Below are positions 27,471-36,505 of a stretch of 64,000 bases of DNA, one piece after another. Below the pieces are notes generated by a model. That model ran no database searches and was not told the origin of the DNA. It saw only the letters and a program-made list of their open reading frames with translations. This DNA comes from Saprospiraceae bacterium (GTDB taxonomy: Bacteria; Bacteroidota; Bacteroidia; Chitinophagales; Saprospiraceae), in the NCBI GenBank assembly GCA_016787525.1, contig JAEUUP010000062.1, positions 1-64,000 of the forward strand, written 5' to 3'. The position numbers and the translations under genes are program-made. Within the stretch, counting starts at the first letter, position 1, and every line of letters starts with the position of its first letter.

Positions 27471-28631
27471 TTATTGTTTAAATTCTTTTACAAAATCCCA
27501 ATTAGGGGTAAGCCCTAAACCTGGTGATTTAGGGGCTTCAATAAAACCGTTTGTCACTTCTATTTTTTCATTGACCAATTCATACATCATCGGATTACCG
27601 CCCAGTGAAAACTCAATCACGACCGCCGAAGGCGCAGCAAACGCCACATTCACCCCAGCCATGAATGAAAAAGCTGAACCCCAACAATGAGGGGCTAATT
27701 CTAGTTGATAGGTATGTGCCAAATGCGCTACCCGCATCGCTTCCGTGATACCGCCAATGATTGCAGAATCGGGTTGTACCACATCTAATGCCTTGACTTC
27801 TATCAAATCCCGCACATCAAAAGCGGTATATTCACTCTCACCTGCCGCAATCGGAATGGAGGTTGAAGCGCGCACTTCGGCTGTGCCATGTCGGTTATCG
27901 GGGCTAATCGGCTCTTCAAACCAATACAAATTACAATCTTCTACACCTCTACAAAATTGCTTGGCTTCGGGAACGCTGAATGTACCGTGGGCATCGGTCA
28001 TGAGTTTTATATCGTCACCCAGGGCTTCACGGGCGGCTCGTACGCGTTTGACGCTTTCTTTCACCGTTTCATCCATCACGCCCACACGCATTTTTACGCC
28101 TTGAAAACCTTTTGAAACATACCCCCTCAGTTGTTCGCCGATTTTATCGGCACTGGCCCAGCCACCACTGGCATAACATTGCATTTTATCTCGACAAGCA
28201 CCACCTAATAACTCCACGACAGGTACGCCCAGAGCCTTACCTTTTAAATCCCAAAGAGCGGTATCAACGCCACTCATGGCGGAAATCGTCAACCCCCTGC
28301 GACCTAATATGGGGAATTTTCGACCTCTATCCAAAGCGTAATGGTCACGTGTACCATTGTAAATATGTTCCCAAATGCGGGAGATATGGCGCGCATCTTT
28401 GCCAATTAATAAGGGTTTTAACTCTTTTTCAACACAAGTGACGATGGATGCGCATACGCCCGAAGACCCAACAGCCGCCTTCGCTTCGCCAAAGCCTTGT
28501 AACCCTGAATCGGTTGTGACGACTACGAGCGTCATATCAAAATCGGTTAACAACCCGTAATCAGATTTGTGTTGTTTTTCTTTAGGTATAGGGCAGCGAA
28601 GCCAGAAGGCTTCAACGTTGGTTATTTTCAT
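27471..28631 (-). CDS. mandelate racemase/muconate lactonizing family enzyme
   Basis: This 386-residue enolase-superfamily enzyme is probably a sugar-acid dehydratase or racemase. The catalytic K180-x-R182 (KMR) replaces the more usual KxK, a variant seen in some acid-sugar dehydratases. Metal ligands are D213, E239 and E265. H215 follows the first ligand (DAHG), D288 is in VQPDSA, and H315 in APHCWGS is the general base. It belongs to the leftward operon. A dispersed word at 28123 encodes part of a surface helix. Confidence 0.9.
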   Translation of the reverse strand: MKITNVEAFWLRCPIPKEKQHKSDYGLLTDFDMTLVVVTTDSGLQGFGEAKAAVGSSGVCASIVTCVEKELKPLLIGKDARHISRIWEHIYNGTRDHYALDRGRKFPILGRRGLTISAMSGVDTALWDLKGKALGVPVVELLGGACRDKMQCYASGGWASADKIGEQLRGYVSKGFQGVKMRVGVMDETVKESVKRVRAAREALGDDIKLMTDAHGTFSVPEAKQFCRGVEDCNLYWFEEPISPDNRHGTAEVRASTSIPIAAGESEYTAFDVRDLIEVKALDVVQPDSAIIGGITEAMRVAHLAHTYQLELAPHCWGSAFSFMAGVNVAFAAPSAVVIEFSLGGNPMMYELVNEKIEVTNGFIEAPKSPGLGLTPNWDFVKEFKQ

Positions 28632-28792
28632 TTTGTAATCAGAATAAATTGAATTTCCTAAATAATATAATGTTGATTATCAATTATTTATATCTCAATT
28701 TCAAGGAAAATCTCTTTTATTTTAATTTAAAACCCTTTTTAAAAAGGCATATTTTTATTAAAAAAAAGTGAAAATACTGAGGGGGTAGCTTC

Positions 28793-29677
28793 TCATATCA
28801 ACGGACGTAATTTCCGAATTGATTTTTTAGTCAACATCGTATAAAATGCCTCAGTTACTGCCGAACTGCCGTGGTCTTCCAAAAATTTCTTTTGCTCGGC
28901 ACTCAAACCTTTTGGGTTTGTTTCGATTGAATTAGGGTAAGGATTGGCAGGTGTCCTGTCCAAAGGCGAACAAAACTCAACCGATAATATTTTATCATAG
29001 CCTATTTCTTGCAGCGTTTTAATGACTTTCCGCCAATTGATAGTGCCCATGCCCGGTGCCATACGGTTGTTATCGGCAACATGAAAGCCCACTAAACGCC
29101 CTTTTGCTCGGCGAATCGCAGCAAACATATCATCTTCTTCAATATTCATATGAAAAGTATCCAAGCAAACGCCACAATTTGGCCCCACAGCTTCCGCCAA
29201 AGCTAAGGCCTGGTCGCCGCGATTGATAAAATAGGTTTCAAAGCGATTAATGGGTTCTATCCCTATTTTAATACAGAGGCTTTCGGCATAGTCATAAATT
29301 TCTTTCATACCTGCCACAGCCCACTCCCACTCTTCTTCGGGGCGACCATCGGGAATAATTTTACCCACCGTAGCAGGCACAACCGATACCATTTCGCCAT
29401 CTAATTCTTTGACCATACGCACCACATCTTTTACATATTGCACCGAGTTAGCGCGTTGCATTTTGTCTTTTGCCAATAGATTGCGCTCGCCCAACATCAA
29501 AGTTACAGAACCCCAACAGCCAATATTATGCGCATCGAGCAGTTTTTTAACTTTACTTGTATCGTATAACTCAGGTGCGCCTTGAATTTCAATTTTATCA
29601 TAGCCCAATTTAGCAATGCGTTTTATTGTTTTTTCAAGGGTCTCCGCCCGCATCCAGTTGTGGATTGAAATTTCCAT
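28793..29677 (-). CDS. cytoplasmic sugar isomerase/epimerase-like TIM barrel
   Basis: This 294-residue xylose-isomerase-like TIM barrel has no signal peptide, unlike the related protein at 1582. Metal-site segments are GIEPINRFET, CLDTFHMNIEED, FHVADNNRMAPG and SVEFCSP, supplying the Glu-Asp-His-Glu set used by D-tagatose/D-psicose epimerases and hydroxypyruvate isomerases. It lies between the ThuA gene and the enolase-superfamily gene in the operon and would interconvert keto sugars or hydroxy-keto acids. A dispersed word begins nine bases beyond its stop. Confidence 0.87.
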   Translation of the reverse strand: MEISIHNWMRAETLEKTIKRIAKLGYDKIEIQGAPELYDTSKVKKLLDAHNIGCWGSVTLMLGERNLLAKDKMQRANSVQYVKDVVRMVKELDGEMVSVVPATVGKIIPDGRPEEEWEWAVAGMKEIYDYAESLCIKIGIEPINRFETYFINRGDQALALAEAVGPNCGVCLDTFHMNIEEDDMFAAIRRAKGRLVGFHVADNNRMAPGMGTINWRKVIKTLQEIGYDKILSVEFCSPLDRTPANPYPNSIETNPKGLSAEQKKFLEDHGSSAVTEAFYTMLTKKSIRKLRPLI

Positions 29678-29753
29678 ATATCTTTTAAATTAAATGATTT
29701 TAAAACATCTTTTAATACTTATTCAACTCGAAAAATACTGAGGGGGTAAAATT

Positions 29754-30722
29754 TTATTTACCAATTGTATAAGGTTTTATGCCTTTTTTAAATTTCTCTC
29801 CAAATCCCGATTCATTGGGCTTATACTCCCCTACTACATCCGCATTCACGCCTGTTTGGGGAATTTTCTTTTCCAAACCCAATGCCCAATAGATACCATT
29901 GAGTGCTAACTTCCGCATCGAAACTTCTTTGAAATCGTAGGGATGCCCTAAAGTAGTAAAAAATACACGTGCCAATTTACCGCTTTTCGTGGCATAAGAT
30001 TTTGTCCAAGCTACAGGATTTGTAAGCGGATATTCGTCTAATTTACCTGCTTTTTCGTGGTTGGATTTCAAGGCTTTTCCCTCTAAAAATGTTTTACAAT
30101 CGCCATTCAATTTCCATTTGCCGCCGTCCACATGATAGAGCCATGAATAGGCTTGGAAAGGTTGGACACCATTCAGAATAGGCGTTTTGGTTTCCCCTTT
30201 TAAATAGACGGACGTTAAAGGCGTTTCATTATCGCCAAAATGACCATGGTGCGTTATCCATTGCTGTCCGTAAACTTTAGCGGGCCACTCGTCATTAAGG
30301 TAAAACATGGTACTATCTTTATTGTATTTAAAAGTATGCGTTGCCGTGCGAAAACCGACAATCGGTTTACCAGATTCCGCATAATCCGTAATCATTTTGG
30401 CTTGATGTTTAGGCAACTCACGCCAGCGCGTGAAAACGACCATCAAATCGGCAGTTTTTAAAGCCTCCAAACCTGCGATGTTATTGTTGACATTCGGATT
30501 TATAAAACCTGCGCTATCCAAAGCATAACAGATGGTAATTTTTGCACCCAATTCCCGATTTAAAATTTTACCCAACATGGGCATACTTTCCTCCGAGCGA
30601 TACTCTTCATCACCTGTTATGAAGACGATGTGCGGTTTTTTCTTCGTTTCTTCCGCTGTTTTTAAAGAAAAAAGAATAGTACAAAAGGCAAGTAAAAAGG
30701 TCAGTTTGACTATATTTTTCAT
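29754..30722 (-). CDS. exported ThuA-domain protein
   Basis: This 322-residue protein has a signal peptide (about 1-22) and a ThuA / trehalose-utilisation domain with a class I glutamine amidotransferase-like fold. Recognisable parts are PHIVFITGDEEYRSEESMPML, a VFTRWRELP strand, GFRTATHTF, WITHHGHFGD, and the C-terminal RVFFTTLGHPYDF. ThuA proteins take part in oxidation of disaccharides to 3-keto forms together with Gfo/Idh/MocA and isomerase-like proteins. Members of those families occur in this window. The word at 30752 follows the next upstream gene's region in the spacer. Confidence 0.88.
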   Translation of the reverse strand: MKNIVKLTFLLAFCTILFSLKTAEETKKKPHIVFITGDEEYRSEESMPMLGKILNRELGAKITICYALDSAGFINPNVNNNIAGLEALKTADLMVVFTRWRELPKHQAKMITDYAESGKPIVGFRTATHTFKYNKDSTMFYLNDEWPAKVYGQQWITHHGHFGDNETPLTSVYLKGETKTPILNGVQPFQAYSWLYHVDGGKWKLNGDCKTFLEGKALKSNHEKAGKLDEYPLTNPVAWTKSYATKSGKLARVFFTTLGHPYDFKEVSMRKLALNGIYWALGLEKKIPQTGVNADVVGEYKPNESGFGEKFKKGIKPYTIGK

Positions 30723-30763
30723 TGTTTTTTAATTCAAATTTTATTAAAAATACTGAGGGGGTG

Positions 30764-33700
30764 CTAATTCGGATGTAATTTCAGCAACTCCTTCGGTGTA
30801 AAAAATCCTTTTTGTTTTTTGGTGGCATCGCGCACTTCTTTTACCTTTTGAGGTGTAATAGCAACAGGCGATGTATTCCCAAACGAGTTGCGGATATAGT
30901 TTAAAACAGCCGCTACTTCTTCATCGCTTAACATCGTGCTGTATGGTGTCATAGGTACATTGCCCGGATATTGTTTGCCATTCACCTCTATAGGCCCGTA
31001 TAAACCATGTAATACTATTTTTATAAGTCTTTCGCTACTACCCGTTACCCAATCACTTTTAGCCAAAGGCGGAAAACCGGAATCGGCAAGTCCCATACCA
31101 TCGGGTTGATGGCAGGTTGCACACGACCCGTCGCGGGTATATATCTCCATCCCTTTTTTAAATTCGGCACTCGCTTTATCAACCGGTTTAGCCAAATTAT
31201 TATTCACTATCTCTTTTGAAGGCTTTTTTACATGTGCGTAAATAGTATTTAGTAAATCATCTTTAGGCTGTTTATCTATATTTTTTAAAACTTTTTCAGT
31301 AATCGGTTTGGGCAGCCATGTACTTGCAGTTAAGGCTTCCATGCGCACTCTGCCACTTTTATCATTCGCAGCTTGAACGATAATATCGGTAGCATTTTTA
31401 ATTTTATTGACATTGTACCGCACCACTTGCACGGCTGCTGCCCGTACTTTTTCGTTTTTGGATTTGAGTAAAGTATTCAGCAGTTTTTCATCAATTTTAT
31501 TGATACCCCAACTCACCCACAAGCCTTCGAGTTGATACCGCTCGTAGTTCACATCTTTTTTATCCAAATTTTTTAACCATACTTGAAGTTTATTAAAAAC
31601 GGCATTTTTATCACGACCCCTCAGTTCTCGCTTAGTTCGGTAACGACTGCGGTATTCGGGTAGTTTTAAATTATCTAATAATTCTTCAATACTTGCACCA
31701 TCTATTTTAGCAGGTTTTACCAAAGGACGAGACGGATACGTAACACGGTATATACGCCCATGCACGTGGTCGCGCAGCGGGTCACGCGCATTATGTTGCA
31801 TATGCCCGACGAGTGTATTGTGCCAATCTACAACATATAAAGAGCCATCGGGCGCAAATTCTAAATCTACCGGACGGAAATTAGGATCGGTGCTTCTAAA
31901 CAAATCCATGCGATGGCGCGAAGTATAACCCGTACTGCTATCTATCAAGCGGTGCATTTTAGCGCCGAGAAAACCAATGGTATTATTTAAAATAAAATCG
32001 CCTTGAATTTCATCGGGAAAGTGGCGACTTGAGACAAATTCCAAACCCGAAGTAGGGCGCACCCGATGTTTTTCTTCAATAATAGATTTACCCGTTGGAG
32101 AAGAAATACCATAAATAGGCTTGACCATACCCGGTGTCATCCAAAACATATCGGGACTGGAAGTAGATAAGAAAAAGGGCTGCCCCCAGTCATCGAAAGC
32201 AATACCCCATGGATTGGGAATAGGCAATTGAGCAACTTTATCCAATTTCTTTTGATTCGGGTTGTAGCGCATAAAACCGCCGTTTGTGCCACGCACCGTT
32301 CCATAAGGCGTTTCAACGCTTGTATGAAGGAATACGCCTTCGCCCATCAGTATTGCACCCGACGGATCGGCACAAAACGCGCTGATAACGTGGTGGGTGT
32401 CATGGTCATCAAAACCGCTCAGTACAATTTCTTCTTTATCGGCTTTATCGTCGCCATCGGTGTCTGTATAGAGTTTCAAATTCGTGCCTTGTGAAATATA
32501 AACGCCTTCGGGCGCGAGTTCAAAACCCGCAGGAATATGCAAATGATCCGCCCAAACGGTCAATTTATCCGCTTTAAAATCATTGTTTGTATCTTCTAAA
32601 ATGATGATTTTATCATTAGGTTTAGCATCACCGGGGCGATAATGCGGGTAGGTGGGCATCACGGCCACCCACAATCTGCCCTTGTTATCAAAAGACATTT
32701 GCACAGGATTAGCCAATTCTGTAAATTCTTTTTCGGACGCAAAAAGCTCAATTTTAAACCCTTCCGCCATCGTAAATCTTTTCAAAGCATCTTCACCATA
32801 TAGATAAGGTGAGTTTTCACCAATCAATTTGGCGTTGGTTTCAACGGGTTTTAATTGCAGCGTTTTGGCATCGGCAGCGGCTACATCAAAAGGGCGATTT
32901 TCGGAAGCCTCTCCATTAAAAGCATTATTATTGGCGGCATACCACACGGCAGTATCCCGAATAATGGTCATTTGGCGAATTTTAGTTACTTCATCGGGAT
33001 AATTATCCGGACCGAAAGGTTTATAACGTCTGCCATATACATGTACACCATTTGGAATTTTAAAATCATTATGCCAAAACCAGTCTTTTTCTAAAACAGC
33101 ATCTTGGATAGCTTTGCGATTGTTTTCGTTTTTAATACCATCATTTTCAAAAAGCTGATCAACTAAATAAGGAGCAAATTTTTGATACCCCTCAGTATTT
33201 AGTTGGCATCCGTCAATCGTGAGTTGTTCGCCTGTGGCAAACCACCTTTTTGTAGGGTTAAATACATCAACAAACAAAATATCGTATTGAGCCGCTACTT
33301 CTTGAATGGCTTTTGTATAGAGCTCAAGGTTTTTATTTTCATTAAAACCATTGGGTAAATCATATTTATCCGACAAATTTTGAAAAGCAATCGGTGAGAC
33401 CAACGCCAACTGAGGGGGGGTAACACTATTATACTTTTGCGACAAAGTGTACTTTACAAAAGCAGTTAATTCTGCTTTGAATCTCGGTAAACCCGCTTCC
33501 CCTTCAAAGGATTCGCTGTATCCAAAAAATGCTAAAAGGACATCCGTCTTCAAATTAGTGAGCCACTCATCGGGCTTAGGAAAAAAACCTTCGCTGTGAG
33601 ATGGATTAGCAAATTCAGTCTGAAATTGAGCTGCATCGGGGAAAGCCCAAGGGTCATTGCGCGCAGAATGAGGTCTGAAACCAGGCGTGTCGCCCCCATC

Positions 33701-33925
33701 GCACATATTGCGAATGGTGAGATTATGCTCCGGAAAGCGCAAATGCAATTCGGTATCAAAAAAGCCGTAATTCAACATCCGTGAACCCAAATTGCCGCCT
33801 ATTAAGGAAATATGCGCGCCTTTCGCCAGTTTTATTTTTTTTGAAGTGGCAGGCAGAAATGCCATTATTATACATAAAGATACAGACAACAGGGCAATTA
33901 CAAGGAGCCCATTTCTTTTATTCAT
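30764..33925 (-). CDS. SGNH hydrolase fused to PVC-type heme-binding CxxCH protein
   Basis: I chose MNKRNGLLVIAL at 33925 as start (1053 residues) since it gives a clean signal anchor; the open frame extends to 33979. The N-terminal third resembles an SGNH/GDSL hydrolase (SLIGGNLGSRML, then SPIAFQNLS). Next comes a seven-bladed propeller of the PVC-type heme-binding / membrane-bound dehydrogenase family (IELFASEKEFTELANP, then WHNTLVGHMQHNARDP). HEAT-like helices follow. The C-terminus is a cytochrome c domain with CATCHQ and a distal methionine in MTPYSTM. It is the first gene of the eight-gene operon and probably oxidises a sugar in the periplasm. Confidence 0.88.
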   Translation of the reverse strand: MNKRNGLLVIALLSVSLCIIMAFLPATSKKIKLAKGAHISLIGGNLGSRMLNYGFFDTELHLRFPEHNLTIRNMCDGGDTPGFRPHSARNDPWAFPDAAQFQTEFANPSHSEGFFPKPDEWLTNLKTDVLLAFFGYSESFEGEAGLPRFKAELTAFVKYTLSQKYNSVTPPQLALVSPIAFQNLSDKYDLPNGFNENKNLELYTKAIQEVAAQYDILFVDVFNPTKRWFATGEQLTIDGCQLNTEGYQKFAPYLVDQLFENDGIKNENNRKAIQDAVLEKDWFWHNDFKIPNGVHVYGRRYKPFGPDNYPDEVTKIRQMTIIRDTAVWYAANNNAFNGEASENRPFDVAAADAKTLQLKPVETNAKLIGENSPYLYGEDALKRFTMAEGFKIELFASEKEFTELANPVQMSFDNKGRLWVAVMPTYPHYRPGDAKPNDKIIILEDTNNDFKADKLTVWADHLHIPAGFELAPEGVYISQGTNLKLYTDTDGDDKADKEEIVLSGFDDHDTHHVISAFCADPSGAILMGEGVFLHTSVETPYGTVRGTNGGFMRYNPNQKKLDKVAQLPIPNPWGIAFDDWGQPFFLSTSSPDMFWMTPGMVKPIYGISSPTGKSIIEEKHRVRPTSGLEFVSSRHFPDEIQGDFILNNTIGFLGAKMHRLIDSSTGYTSRHRMDLFRSTDPNFRPVDLEFAPDGSLYVVDWHNTLVGHMQHNARDPLRDHVHGRIYRVTYPSRPLVKPAKIDGASIEELLDNLKLPEYRSRYRTKRELRGRDKNAVFNKLQVWLKNLDKKDVNYERYQLEGLWVSWGINKIDEKLLNTLLKSKNEKVRAAAVQVVRYNVNKIKNATDIIVQAANDKSGRVRMEALTASTWLPKPITEKVLKNIDKQPKDDLLNTIYAHVKKPSKEIVNNNLAKPVDKASAEFKKGMEIYTRDGSCATCHQPDGMGLADSGFPPLAKSDWVTGSSERLIKIVLHGLYGPIEVNGKQYPGNVPMTPYSTMLSDEEVAAVLNYIRNSFGNTSPVAITPQKVKEVRDATKKQKGFFTPKELLKLHPN

Positions 33926-34131
33926 CCTTCTATTTTTTTGATAAGGCAAGATAAAAGCCTTTCTGAAAACCACAAACAATCCATGCGTTTAATTACATCC
34001 AGATTATTTAAAAATTTAAAAGTAGTCGGATTTCAAATAATTGCTGTGATTTTTGGCGACATCTAATCCTTTGAAACGGTGGGTTGTACGATTTAAAAAT
34101 CAGTTTAAATCATACAAATTTCAACATTGCA

Positions 34132-34163
34132 GTATTTCCGTAAGTCAGCTAATACGGAAATAC
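34132..34163 (-). terminator. hairpin just after rep
   Basis: An 11-bp perfect inverted repeat (34132-34142 with 34153-34163) lies within two bases of the rep stop codon. It lacks a clear U-tract, so it may stabilise or end the transcript. Confidence 0.5.
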
Positions 34164-34164
34164 G

Positions 34165-35667
34165 CTATTTTTTGAAAACATAATTCGGGTCTATTTGCTG
34201 TATTTTTTGCTTGACAATTGCCTTTTTTTGTTCAAAATCATCCTTGATTGCCTCGAATACTGAGGGGTATTGATTCATTATCTCAGACATGACAATATTC
34301 CTCAACATCGGATTTTGGCGAAAATCTTCTGTGGTTTTATCCATGATGTCGGTCATACCTAAACGACGGTAGGTTGTTTTGATTTTTTCGATAGCCGTAT
34401 CGGTAGCTTCTGGGTGCGATTTTGTGATAGACCGAATGGCATCGTTGATACTGTGTGAATAGTTTTTTTCTAACCCTTCGTATTCATCAATAAGCGGTTT
34501 GAGTTTTTCGGCTTTTTCACGGGCTAATCGCGCTTTTTCCTCTTGTTTTTCGGTTTTAATTTGTTCAGCCGTTTTATAGCCTTTGGACAAGGCATCTAAA
34601 AAAACACCCGCAGGATTTAAGGCTTTCCCAACTTTGATGCGATTTTTTGTGTATTCGATGGCTTGAAGCACCTGAGCTTCTTCTCTTCCCTCCAACCGTT
34701 TTATAAACTCGGCTTGCTCAACGCCCCACCAATCACTGACAATAGCAAAGTATTTCTCAAACAATGGCGACATTATCAATTGATTTTTTTTAGCTGTTTT
34801 GTCCTCAGCTATCAACTCGAAGTCAGTAAAAACGGGGTCATTCGATAATTCGAACAACGGCAACTGTGCTATTTCTCTTATTTTGGGTGTTTTGGTTTTG
34901 GGTACGGATTCTGTACTTTTTTCGAGCAATCTCTGCGCTTTATTGGATTTGATGATGAAACGAATCGAAGTGACTTGTTTTGACCCTCGCTTTTTCAGTT
35001 CTTCGTAAGTAAAACTGATGTCGGTGCAACGCAACAAATCTTCTTGGGCTTTGTCCACAATACGCTTTTTGAAATGGCCATAAAGTTTGTATTCTGTCTC
35101 TTCGATGGCCAAAACGTTGCGCAGGTCTTCAATCGTGAATGTCCTCTCTCCTATCCTTTCGTATTGTTTCAACAATTCGTAAACCCTTTTGGAATAAAAA
35201 GAAGAAATACCGATAAAATTTTCAAGTGCAAAGTCTTTGTATCGCTCATTTGTGGCTGTCAGTATGGGCTTGATTTTCCTCGGCACTTCAAAAAGGATAT
35301 AACTGTCTCCGTCGTTCGTGACAACAGTTTCTACAGATGCAAAAATATGGCTTCTGAGGTGCCGAAATTCGTCTCTTGAAATTGTCGAATTGGTAATATA
35401 GCGATCTTGTAAGGCATGAGCTGCCTGTATGATGCGTTGGAATGCTCTCTTATCGTCTTGTAATTGGTAGTTTTCTATGATTTCACTGATTGGAATTTTA
35501 TATTCGTCTTTTATATCTTTTTCTTTGCGCAAAATAGACAAAAATTTGTCCCATACACGTGCTTCCCACATCGTCATCTTGTAACGAGCTTCGATTAAAT
35601 CGTTGGATTTTCGGACAATCACCATGTCCTGAAACTGCTTTTGCAAATGTTCGGTTGTCTTGCGCAT
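34165..35667 (-). CDS. plasmid replication initiator, Rep_3 family
   Basis: This 500-residue initiator has two winged-helix domains, with an N-terminal segment (KSNDLIEARYKMTMWEARVWDKFLSIL) typical of Rep_3/RepB proteins and a second one near ERTFTIEDLRNVLAIEETEYKLYGHFKKR. A long, charged helical extension after about residue 260 makes it larger than the 250-350 residues usual in this family. It would bind the iterons at 35726-35857 to start replication and an inverted half-site pair before its own gene to repress itself. Its presence implies that the window is from a plasmid or chromid. A truncated homologue is at 51915-52313. Confidence 0.9.
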   Translation of the reverse strand: MRKTTEHLQKQFQDMVIVRKSNDLIEARYKMTMWEARVWDKFLSILRKEKDIKDEYKIPISEIIENYQLQDDKRAFQRIIQAAHALQDRYITNSTISRDEFRHLRSHIFASVETVVTNDGDSYILFEVPRKIKPILTATNERYKDFALENFIGISSFYSKRVYELLKQYERIGERTFTIEDLRNVLAIEETEYKLYGHFKKRIVDKAQEDLLRCTDISFTYEELKKRGSKQVTSIRFIIKSNKAQRLLEKSTESVPKTKTPKIREIAQLPLFELSNDPVFTDFELIAEDKTAKKNQLIMSPLFEKYFAIVSDWWGVEQAEFIKRLEGREEAQVLQAIEYTKNRIKVGKALNPAGVFLDALSKGYKTAEQIKTEKQEEKARLAREKAEKLKPLIDEYEGLEKNYSHSINDAIRSITKSHPEATDTAIEKIKTTYRRLGMTDIMDKTTEDFRQNPMLRNIVMSEIMNQYPSVFEAIKDDFEQKKAIVKQKIQQIDPNYVFKK

Positions 35668-35706
35668 GTACTAAAAAGCGTTATTTATAGCAAATATAAA
35701 AGGCTA

Positions 35707-35734
35707 TTATCACAATTCAAAACTCTTGTGATAA
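35707..35734. promoter_or_regulatory. inverted iteron half-sites, Rep operator
   Basis: TTATCACAA (35707-35715) faces TTGTGATAA (35726-35734), the conserved part of the iteron, with a 10-base spacer, 40 bp before the rep ATG. Such inverted half-iterons are the standard autorepression site in iteron plasmids; here this is inferred. Confidence 0.75.
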
Positions 35735-35867
35735 TTCACCCCGCAAATTGTGATAATTCACCCCGCAAATTGCGATAATCCGCCCCGCAAATTGTGATAA
35801 TCTACCCCGCAAATTGTGATAATTCACCCCGCAAATTGTGATAATTCACCCCGCAAATTGTGATAAT
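35726..35867. repeat. six 22-bp iterons of the replication origin
   Basis: Direct repeats of 22 bp begin at 35726, 35748, 35770, 35792, 35814 and 35836, plus a partial unit at 35858-35867. Each reads TTGTGATAATTCACCCCGCA followed by AA. Units one, two, five and six are identical; units three and four differ at one to three positions. The period of two helical turns, absence of spacers and location upstream of rep identify them as initiator-binding iterons and not a CRISPR. Confidence 0.93.
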
Positions 35868-36223
35868 AGTAACCGCTAAACACTTGATAATCAGTATAAA
35901 AGATAGGTCAGAAAGATGATTAAATAATAAATAAAATGAAAAAACATCATCAAAAGGTAATTACAAAGGTTTGCTGTTAATGATGCTGTATTTTTTTCAA
36001 AAATAATTTTCTTCTATTTTTGTTTTTTGAATCTCCCATTTTGCGCGCAACCCTCTTTTTTTTGGGATATTTTTGAGGCTATTATCCTAATTTTACGGAT
36101 TTCAGTATTTCATACTTTCAGTAAACTGTATTATGGGTCAACTCCAATACCTGTTTGATATTCATTTTGCTGAATGCAGTATTTACTGAAAGTATGAAAT
36201 CAACATATAAAAGTTGCATCCGA
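35868..36223. other. A/T-rich origin flank and 19-bp inverted repeat
   Basis: The stretch after the iterons is A/T-rich (35930-36095), suitable for strand opening. It ends with a perfect 19-bp inverted repeat, 36107-36125 (ATTTCATACTTTCAGTAAA) and 36182-36200, separated by 56 bases and ending 24 bp beyond the RHH gene stop. I see no gene and no clear DnaA box. Confidence 0.6.
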
Positions 36224-36487
36224 TTATTGACCGCCTTGCTCCAATTCTTTTTGAATCAGTAGGATAATAAACTCGCGGATGGATTTTTTTTCTTTGATAA
36301 TACGGTATTTGAGTGATTCGTGCAGACTTTCGGGCATATCTACTGTTACGCGTACATTTTTTTCTTTAGGTTCTTCGACGATGGTTTTCTGTACGATTTG
36401 TACTGAGGGGGTCGGAGTGAGTAAGGTTTGATGGGCTTTTTCGATTTGAGCCGCCAATAATTTATCTTCTAAGGATGGTTTTTTCAT
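36224..36487 (-). CDS. ribbon-helix-helix partition partner of ParA
   Basis: This 87-residue protein has a flexible N-terminal half and a C-terminal ribbon-helix-helix domain (NVRVTVDMPESLHESLKYR, then SIREFIILLIQKEL). It is encoded 18 bp downstream of parA. That layout matches type Ib partition systems, in which a small RHH centromere-binding protein (ParG or ParR type) replaces ParB. It would bind the flanking palindromes and repress the operon. The dispersed word at 36402 lies in the flexible half (TPSV). A homologous pair occurs in the decayed replicon at 53 kb. Confidence 0.82.
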   Translation of the reverse strand: MKKPSLEDKLLAAQIEKAHQTLLTPTPSVQIVQKTIVEEPKEKNVRVTVDMPESLHESLKYRIIKEKKSIREFIILLIQKELEQGGQ

Positions 36488-36505
36488 ATTTATATTGATT
36501 CAATT

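Noticed and set aside
33980..34164. A possible gene between the operon and rep
   Set aside because: Only 185 bp, no ORF with coding character; it holds a hairpin and the operon leader.
35726..35867. Regular tandem repeats that might be a CRISPR array
   Set aside because: Units are 22 bp and directly adjoining, with no unique spacers and no cas genes; location before rep identifies iterons.
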